From JAYXXU01 sp049301135 (lineage in GTDB: Bacteria; Pseudomonadota; Gammaproteobacteria; Pseudomonadales; Moraxellaceae), in contig JBAQKP010000102.1 of assembly GCA_049301135.1 (NCBI GenBank), forward strand, positions 1-11,636: 11,636 nucleotides of DNA. The letters are read 5' to 3'. Positions 7,276 through 11,636 of this stretch are shown one piece after another. Below the pieces are notes generated by a model. That model made no database searches. It was not told where the DNA came from and saw only the letters and a program-made list of their open reading frames with translations. The number at the start of each line of letters is the position of its first letter. Positions within the stretch are counted from its first letter, which is position 1. The position numbers and the translations under genes were made by a program.

Positions 7276-7290
7276 GAGGACAACCGATTG
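7276..7290 (+). promoter_or_regulatory. murF: ribosome binding site deciding the TTG start of murF
   Basis: GAGGA (7276-7280) lies seven bases before the TTG at 7288-7290, in the short gap after the murE TAA. No in-frame ATG or GTG is close by, and the protein from TTG begins as MurF proteins usually do, so the TTG is chosen as the start codon. Confidence 0.8.
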
Positions 7291-8667
7291 AACTGGACAT
7301 TTGAGCGTTTAGCCCAAGCCACTGCGGGTCAGTGGTTGACCGCTGTAGAGCCGACTTTGTGGCTGGGTCAAATCGTCACGGATACCCGCAAAATTCAAGC
7401 GGGTGATGTATTTTTGGCCTTAAAAGGCGAACGCTTTGATGCACATGACTTTATCGCGCAAGCAGCGGCGGCGGGTGCAGCGGCGGTGATCGTGTCGCGG
7501 CCGCTGGCTGATGTCTCGATCCCGCAACTGTTGGTCGATGATACCCGTTTGGCGTTGGGACGCTTGGGGCAGGCGCAGCGAGCGTTATTTGCTGCGCTAC
7601 AGGTGGTGGCGCTGACCGGTTCGAGCGGCAAAACCACCGTCAAACAAATGCTCGGCAGCATCTTGTCGCTGACTGCGCCGACCTTGATGACGCGCGGCAA
7701 CCTGAACAACGACCTCGGTGTGCCGATGATGTTGCTGGAATTGACTGAGCAGCATCAGTACGCGGTGATGGAGCTCGGCGCCAATCACGTCGGTGAGATT
7801 GCTTACACTACCAGATTGGTACAGCCGAAAGTCGCCGGTATCCTGAATATCGGCACGGCGCATATGGGCGAGTTTGGTGGACGCGAGGGGATTGCCCGCG
7901 CCAAGTCGGAGATTTTTTTAGGTCTCGCCAAACACGGCATTGCGGTATTGCCGATGCAGGATGATTTTGTCGATGTGCTTAATGCTGCGGCAGCGCGCGC
8001 CACGTCCACCGTCATTCGGTTTGGCGATGGTGGCGAAGTCTGCGCGGTCGATGTGAGCAGCCAGCCAGAGTACAGTGAGTTTGAGTTGGTCACACCAGCG
8101 GGACAAGCATTGGTACGTTTGCCGTTTGCCGGTCGGCATAATGTTGATAATGCGCTGGCCGCTGCGGCGTTTGCCACCGCGTTAAATATTCCACTGGCAC
8201 AAATCGCACAAGGCTTGGCACAAGCAACCAATGTGAAAGGCCGTTTGGCATTTTCGAAGCGTGCTGATTTGACCGTGATTGATGATACTTATAATGCCAA
8301 TCCGCATTCGGTGCGAGCGGCAGCACAGGTGTTGTGTACGCAGGCCGCGCGCCGTGTCTTGGTGCTGGGTGACATTGGTGAGCTTGGCGATGCGGCGGTG
8401 ATCGAGCATGCCCAGCTCGGCCATGATCTTGCACAGTTGCCGATTGATGCACTGCTGGCGGTCGGTCAGTATGCACCGGCCACGATTGGGGCAGCACAGG
8501 CCACTTGTGCGGCGCTGTATGCACACGCCTACACAGACAAAGCCAGTCTACTGGCAGAGTTACAAGCATGGATTGCCGCACAAGATGCGGCGGTCTGTGT
8601 GTTGGTCAAAGGTTCGCGTTCTGCCACCATGGAAACGCTATGTGAAGCCCTATTGGAGACGCGTTAA
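7288..8667 (+). CDS. murF: UDP-MurNAc-tripeptide--D-Ala-D-Ala ligase MurF
   Basis: The last cytoplasmic Mur ligase: it adds D-alanyl-D-alanine to the UDP-MurNAc tripeptide using ATP, completing the pentapeptide. The 459-residue protein shows the N-terminal substrate domain (TDTRKIQAGDVFLALKGERF, about 31-50). The P-loop is TGSSGKTT at 110-117, and NLNNDLGVP follows at about 138-146. The conserved ELGANHVGEI (162-171) and DDTYNANP (332-339) are also present, the latter in the C-terminal domain typical of MurF. Translation starts at TTG 7288, which has a well-placed GAGGA; the rarer start codon may lower MurF output relative to MurE. There are 15 bases between murE and murF. The TAA stop shares its last base with the mraY ATG. 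Confidence 0.97.
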   Translation: MNWTFERLAQATAGQWLTAVEPTLWLGQIVTDTRKIQAGDVFLALKGERFDAHDFIAQAAAAGAAAVIVSRPLADVSIPQLLVDDTRLALGRLGQAQRALFAALQVVALTGSSGKTTVKQMLGSILSLTAPTLMTRGNLNNDLGVPMMLLELTEQHQYAVMELGANHVGEIAYTTRLVQPKVAGILNIGTAHMGEFGGREGIARAKSEIFLGLAKHGIAVLPMQDDFVDVLNAAAARATSTVIRFGDGGEVCAVDVSSQPEYSEFELVTPAGQALVRLPFAGRHNVDNALAAAAFATALNIPLAQIAQGLAQATNVKGRLAFSKRADLTVIDDTYNANPHSVRAAAQVLCTQAARRVLVLGDIGELGDAAVIEHAQLGHDLAQLPIDALLAVGQYAPATIGAAQATCAALYAHAYTDKASLLAELQAWIAAQDAAVCVLVKGSRSATMETLCEALLETR

Positions 8668-9785
8668 TGCTACTGTGGTTATTTGAGCAATTGGGCAGTT
8701 ACGACCATAAGTTTTTGGTATTTCAGTATTTAACCTTGCGGGCAATGTTGGCGGTATTGACGGCGTTGGTGTTTGGCATGCTGCTCGGCCCCAAGGTGAT
8801 CGACAAGCTGCGCACCCTTAAATACGGCCAAGCTGTGCGCACTGATGGCCCGCAGACCCACTTGGTCAAAAGCGGCACGCCGACCATGGGTGGGATTTTG
8901 ATTTTGGTCAGTATCGCGTTTAGCGTATTGATGTGGTCGGATCTGCATAACCCGTATGTATGGATCGTGCTGGGCGTGATGGTGGTGTTTGGCGCGGTTG
9001 GATGGATGGATGACTGGCTAAAAATCAAGCACAAAGACCCTAAAGGGCTACCGGCAGGCAAGAAGTATTTTTGGACATCGGTCGGTGCATTGGGTGCGGG
9101 GATTGCGCTGTATACGATTGCCAGCCAGAGCGGTAATCCTGTTCTGAGCAGTAATATGCAGGACTTGCTGATTCCGTTTTTTAAGGATTTGAGCATTCCG
9201 TTTTCGGCGGTGCCGATGGGCTTGGCGTTTATTGGCTTTACCTATTTGGTGATCAATGGCGCGAGTAACGCGGTCAATCTGACTGATGGTTTGGATGGTT
9301 TGGCGATTATGCCGGTGGTGATGGTGGCGGCCGGTTTGGGTGCGTTTGCGTATCTGACTGGTGATCTGCGCTACGCCAACTATCTGAATATCCCGTATGT
9401 GCCACATGCCAGCGAGTTGATTATTATTTGTGCGGCGATGATCGGCGCGGGCTTGAGCTTTTTGTGGTTTAACGCGCATCCGGCACAGGTGTTTATGGGT
9501 GATGTTGGGGCGCTGACATTGGGTGCGATGCTGGGGACGATTGCAGTGATGGTGCGGCAAGAGATTGTGTTTGCGATCATGGGCGGCTTGTTTGTCGCGT
9601 CGGCAGTCTCGGTGTTTTTGCAGGTCGGCTCGTATAAGTTGCGCAAAAAACGCATCTTTTTGATGGCGCCGATTCATCATCACTTTGAACTCAAAGGCGT
9701 ACAAGAAACCCAAGTAGTGATTCGCTCGTGGATCGTCACCATCATGCTGGTGATTGTCGGCTTGATTACTTTAAAGCTGCGCTAA
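8667..9785 (+). CDS. mraY: phospho-MurNAc-pentapeptide transferase MraY
   Basis: A polytopic inner-membrane enzyme that transfers phospho-MurNAc-pentapeptide from UDP to undecaprenyl phosphate, making lipid I, the first membrane step of wall synthesis. The 372-residue protein contains about ten hydrophobic spans. The paired aspartates D115-D116 lie in GWMDDWLKIKHKDPKG, followed by NLTDGLDGLA (204-213), MGDVGALTLG (about 277-286) with the essential Asp, and the histidine loop PIHHHFELKG with H337-H339. These are the catalytic and magnesium-binding motifs of the family. The start overlaps the murF stop by one base (TAATG), with GGAG eight bases upstream. It is the last recognised gene of the cluster here; murG and murD are not in the following sequence, unlike in E. 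coli. Confidence 0.98.
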   Translation: MLLWLFEQLGSYDHKFLVFQYLTLRAMLAVLTALVFGMLLGPKVIDKLRTLKYGQAVRTDGPQTHLVKSGTPTMGGILILVSIAFSVLMWSDLHNPYVWIVLGVMVVFGAVGWMDDWLKIKHKDPKGLPAGKKYFWTSVGALGAGIALYTIASQSGNPVLSSNMQDLLIPFFKDLSIPFSAVPMGLAFIGFTYLVINGASNAVNLTDGLDGLAIMPVVMVAAGLGAFAYLTGDLRYANYLNIPYVPHASELIIICAAMIGAGLSFLWFNAHPAQVFMGDVGALTLGAMLGTIAVMVRQEIVFAIMGGLFVASAVSVFLQVGSYKLRKKRIFLMAPIHHHFELKGVQETQVVIRSWIVTIMLVIVGLITLKLR

Positions 9786-9845
9786 TTGAGGCATTGGACG
9801 AAGATAACACAAAAATAAAGTCATAAAAAATTCATGGCGAATGTT

Positions 9846-9869
9846 TGACCGTTTGTCAGCAAACGGTCA
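9846..9869. repeat. perfect 10-bp inverted repeat downstream of mraY
   Basis: TGACCGTTTG and CAAACGGTCA are perfect reverse complements around the 4-base centre TCAG. It lies 60 bases after the mraY stop and 41 before the next start. No T-tract follows immediately on either strand, so it is not a standard intrinsic terminator. It could be a hairpin that ends or protects the operon mRNA, or an operator for the gene at 9911. A weaker dyad with core CCCAA/TTGGG follows just before that gene. Confidence 0.65.
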
Positions 9870-9910
9870 CGTCTAACTCCCAAACTACTTGACTTGGGGC
9901 TAGACCATGG

Positions 9911-10804
9911 ATGTCGATGATGAGTGTGACGACTGTTGATACGTCGTATGCGGCAGCATACGAGCGACCGATTTCTTATCGCAAAACCCAATTGGCCTAT
10001 GATGCCTTGGCCAGTCGCGACCAACGTCTGAATAGTCGGCAGCGCCAGTTGTTGCTGTTGATCGACCGTCGTGACGATTCGGTGACGATGATCGTACAAA
10101 GCCTGATGACCGATGATAACCTGAATGCACTGCTGCATTATGGCCTCATCGAGCCGGTGTACGAGCAACCACCGGTGCTGACGCAACCGACGATTGAGGC
10201 CAATATTCATCAGCCGCCTGAGCGTCTGTCTGACGCTGAGGTGGAGCGGCAACTGGAGGCGGCCAAACGCAAAGCGGATTGGTCAAAGCCTGCGGCCAAG
10301 CTGTACGATTGGTTTCAATCGGATCAGCGTCGTACTGCCGAGCCGCCAGCCGCTGAGCGGTCGGTGTCGGTCGAGCCGGTTCAGGTTGCACCTGTTGAAA
10401 TGGCGCCTGCTCAAGCTGCGCCGGTTCCAGTCGAACCCGTACCAACCAGCGTCGCGGCCAAGACTGAATTCATACTGACAGATCGGCCTGTACCGTCATT
10501 TTTAGCCGAGCCTGAGCCTGAGTCGCCAGCGCCGATTCCTGTATTGGTCGAGCTGGTGCAACCGGCATGGCAACCGATGGATTTTGAGGCGTTGCAGTTG
10601 TTGATGCGTGAGACGTTGTGGCAGACCTGTGGGCTGATGGGTAAGCCGTTACTGCGTAAAATCGAGGCGGTGACGACAGTGGCGGAGTTGCGGCGTTTGC
10701 AGCCACAGTGGAAGACCTCGATTCTGGAGGTGCGCTATCGTGAGCAGAGCGATGCGCTAAAGCAGGCTTTGCTGAATGTCAGTGAGAATCTGGCGCGTTT
10801 GTGA
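9911..10804 (+). CDS. hypothetical protein: N-terminal helical region, Pro-rich linker, C-terminal helical region
   Basis: I do not recognise a named family for this 297-residue protein. It has no signal peptide or membrane span, so it is probably cytoplasmic. Residues about 22-83 (YRKTQLAYDALASRDQRLNS, then RQRQLLLLIDRRD and LNALLHYGLIEPV) look like a compact helical or winged-helix-like unit; similar LTxRQRxLLLLIDG segments occur, from memory, in uncharacterised beta- and gammaproteobacterial proteins, some with signalling domains. Residues about 90-140 are charged and helical. Residues about 143-215 form a low-complexity linker rich in Pro, Val, Ala and Glu. Residues about 222-297 are a second helical region (FEALQLLMRETLWQTCG, KIEAVTTVAELRRL). 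ATG 9911 has GGGG 11 bases upstream; ATG 9917 and 9920 are alternatives. A 125-base gap with a dyad separates it from mraY, so separate transcription is likely. Base composition matches the operon, so it looks resident. Confidence 0.8.
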   Translation: MSMMSVTTVDTSYAAAYERPISYRKTQLAYDALASRDQRLNSRQRQLLLLIDRRDDSVTMIVQSLMTDDNLNALLHYGLIEPVYEQPPVLTQPTIEANIHQPPERLSDAEVERQLEAAKRKADWSKPAAKLYDWFQSDQRRTAEPPAAERSVSVEPVQVAPVEMAPAQAAPVPVEPVPTSVAAKTEFILTDRPVPSFLAEPEPESPAPIPVLVELVQPAWQPMDFEALQLLMRETLWQTCGLMGKPLLRKIEAVTTVAELRRLQPQWKTSILEVRYREQSDALKQALLNVSENLARL

Positions 10805-10817
10805 GGAGTTGGGGTGG

Positions 10818-10847
10818 GCGGACGCTGCTTGAAAGGTGAGCGCCCGC
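10818..10847. terminator. possible hairpin terminator between convergent genes
   Basis: GCGGACGCT (10818-10826) and AGCGCCCGC (10839-10847) can pair over 9 bp with one mismatch on the plus strand; in minus-strand RNA that position becomes a G:U pair. The hairpin lies between the stops of two convergent genes. There is no good T-run on either side, so it may be only a weak or factor-assisted end point. Confidence 0.35.
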
Positions 10848-10896
10848 GCCTAAATTTGTGTCTTGTTATACAGGTTGAAATGAAAATTCATCTGCG

Positions 10897-11636
10897 TCAC
10901 ATCGCCACCGCATGCTCAATATAACACATAGAGTTTACTGCTTGATCGTGAATAAATCCCATGTTGAAATCCTTTGCAGTTTTTTGACTTTTCGCCTTTA
11001 TAACGTCATAAAAGACGCGGGAATTCTCATCAATAACTGTGCCACTTGCTGCTGAATGTTTACACACTATCGTTACATCTTTGATGTCTATAGGAGATTT
11101 GTTCTTAATAACAAAACTTGCGTTCATTACTACTCCAAAGCCCTCTTTTGACCACAGAAAGTTAGATAGCTCTAAGAATTCTGTTGGATTATCTCTAGCT
11201 TTTTTTTCATTCGCGATGTCAACTTGTCGGGCAGCTTCCTTTTTCTTTAAGTTATCAACTATTTTTTGATATTTTTGTTGCTCTCTTTTGAAAAGACGGT
11301 TTTTTGGTTCGTGCCTTAGCAGCTGAGAATATAAATCTAGCCTCTGTTGCTCAGACAATGATTTTAAATTTCCCAGCTTGTTTTTAAGCTCTTGATGCTC
11401 TTTTCTTAGGGCATCAGCTTCGGCCTGAGCGATTCTATCTATTTCAATTTTATAGTCATCAGGATACATTAATTCTAATTCTGTTAAATAGAGTGCGTGA
11501 CTTTCAGGAGTATTTTTTAACTCTGATAGGTATTTTTTAGGATCTTTTAGTTTCAGATTCGCTAATTCCTTTGCCTTATTTTCTTTTTCTTCGATATGAA
11601 GTCTTTCGTAAGATACAGGAATGCCAAGTGTAGACC
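10897..11636 (-). CDS. hypothetical protein with TPR-like repeats and a conserved C-terminal domain (5' end beyond window)
   Basis: The frame stays open from the TGA at 10897-10899 to the right edge, so the gene is partial. At least 245 residues are visible; an internal ATG at 11469 is not the likely start, because similar charged helical sequence continues upstream of it. The N-terminal visible part is rich in Lys and Glu and coiled-coil-like. Two stretches resemble each other and TPR-type helices: DPKKYLSELKNTPESHALYL with the following LELMYPDDY, and LDLYSQLLRHEPKNRLFKRE. The last 90 residues look beta-rich, with FLWSKEGFGVVMNASFVIKN, then VTIVCKHSAASGTVID and DFNMGFIHDQ. I recall this W-x-x-x-GFG ... 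IKN ... C ... SGT-x-ID ... NMGFIH-x-Q pattern from uncharacterised proteobacterial proteins, but cannot name it. GC is low (23 of 60 in 11341-11400), unlike the neighbouring operon, which suggests accessory origin. Location cannot be judged without the N-terminus. Confidence 0.75.
   Translation of the reverse strand, partial: STLGIPVSYERLHIEEKENKAKELANLKLKDPKKYLSELKNTPESHALYLTELELMYPDDYKIEIDRIAQAEADALRKEHQELKNKLGNLKSLSEQQRLDLYSQLLRHEPKNRLFKREQQKYQKIVDNLKKKEAARQVDIANEKKARDNPTEFLELSNFLWSKEGFGVVMNASFVIKNKSPIDIKDVTIVCKHSAASGTVIDENSRVFYDVIKAKSQKTAKDFNMGFIHDQAVNSMCYIEHAVAM

Noticed and set aside
9048..9713. 221-residue minus-strand open frame opposite mraY
   Set aside because: It lies wholly within the strongly supported mraY gene, is rich in His, Arg, Gln and Asn as expected for an antisense shadow, and has no recognisable motif.
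10395..10460. Possible protein or DNA tandem repeat in the linker of the gene at 9911
   Set aside because: The Pro/Val/Glu/Ala stretch is low complexity with no regular unit; it is better described as a flexible linker.

Overview
The window comes from a gammaproteobacterium, most likely a member of or close to the Moraxellaceae (the group of Acinetobacter and its relatives). From memory, the GltX sequence is strikingly like Acinetobacter GltX, including the KLSKRKNP form of the KMSKS loop and a length just over 500 residues. The division and cell-wall cluster also runs from rsmH to mraY with no mraZ in front and no murD/ftsW/murG behind, which is how I remember the split cluster of that family. 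No database search was possible, so the genus is left open.

Layout: (1) 27-224, minus strand: tRNA-Glu(UUC) and tRNA-Ala(GGC), preceded by a near-consensus promoter set in the 3' end of gltX. (2) 273-1787, minus strand: gltX, glutamyl-tRNA synthetase, beside the gene for its own tRNA substrate. (3) 1904-2476, plus strand: an AT-rich lone gene resembling immunity proteins of the Imm42 type, with no toxin visible. (4) 2529-9785, plus strand: a strong sigma-70-like promoter followed by the tightly packed operon rsmH - (18-codon mini-ORF) - ftsL - ftsI - murE - murF - mraY. (5) 9786-9910: spacer with a perfect 10-bp dyad. (6) 9911-10804, plus strand: an unrecognised two-domain protein with a Pro/Val/Glu-rich linker. 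(7) 10897-11636, minus strand: an AT-rich gene that runs off the right edge, with TPR-like helical repeats and a C-terminal domain that looks beta-rich.

The central operon covers consecutive steps of peptidoglycan assembly. MurE adds meso-diaminopimelate, MurF adds D-Ala-D-Ala, and MraY moves the pentapeptide precursor onto undecaprenyl phosphate to give lipid I. FtsI cross-links septal wall and FtsL is part of the complex that activates it; RsmH methylates 16S rRNA. Junctions are stop/start overlaps or gaps of 3-15 bases, so one transcript with translational coupling is expected.

Coding GC is about 50-55% in the operon but about 37-38% in the lines I counted inside the two accessory genes (1904-2476 and 10897-11636), so AT-rich accessory DNA lies on both sides of the conserved block. 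I see no insertion sequence, CRISPR array or obvious new multi-gene defence system. The most unusual items are the mini-ORF joined by ATGA overlaps to both rsmH and ftsL, and the tRNA promoter whose -10 box sits at the centre of a 12-bp dyad.
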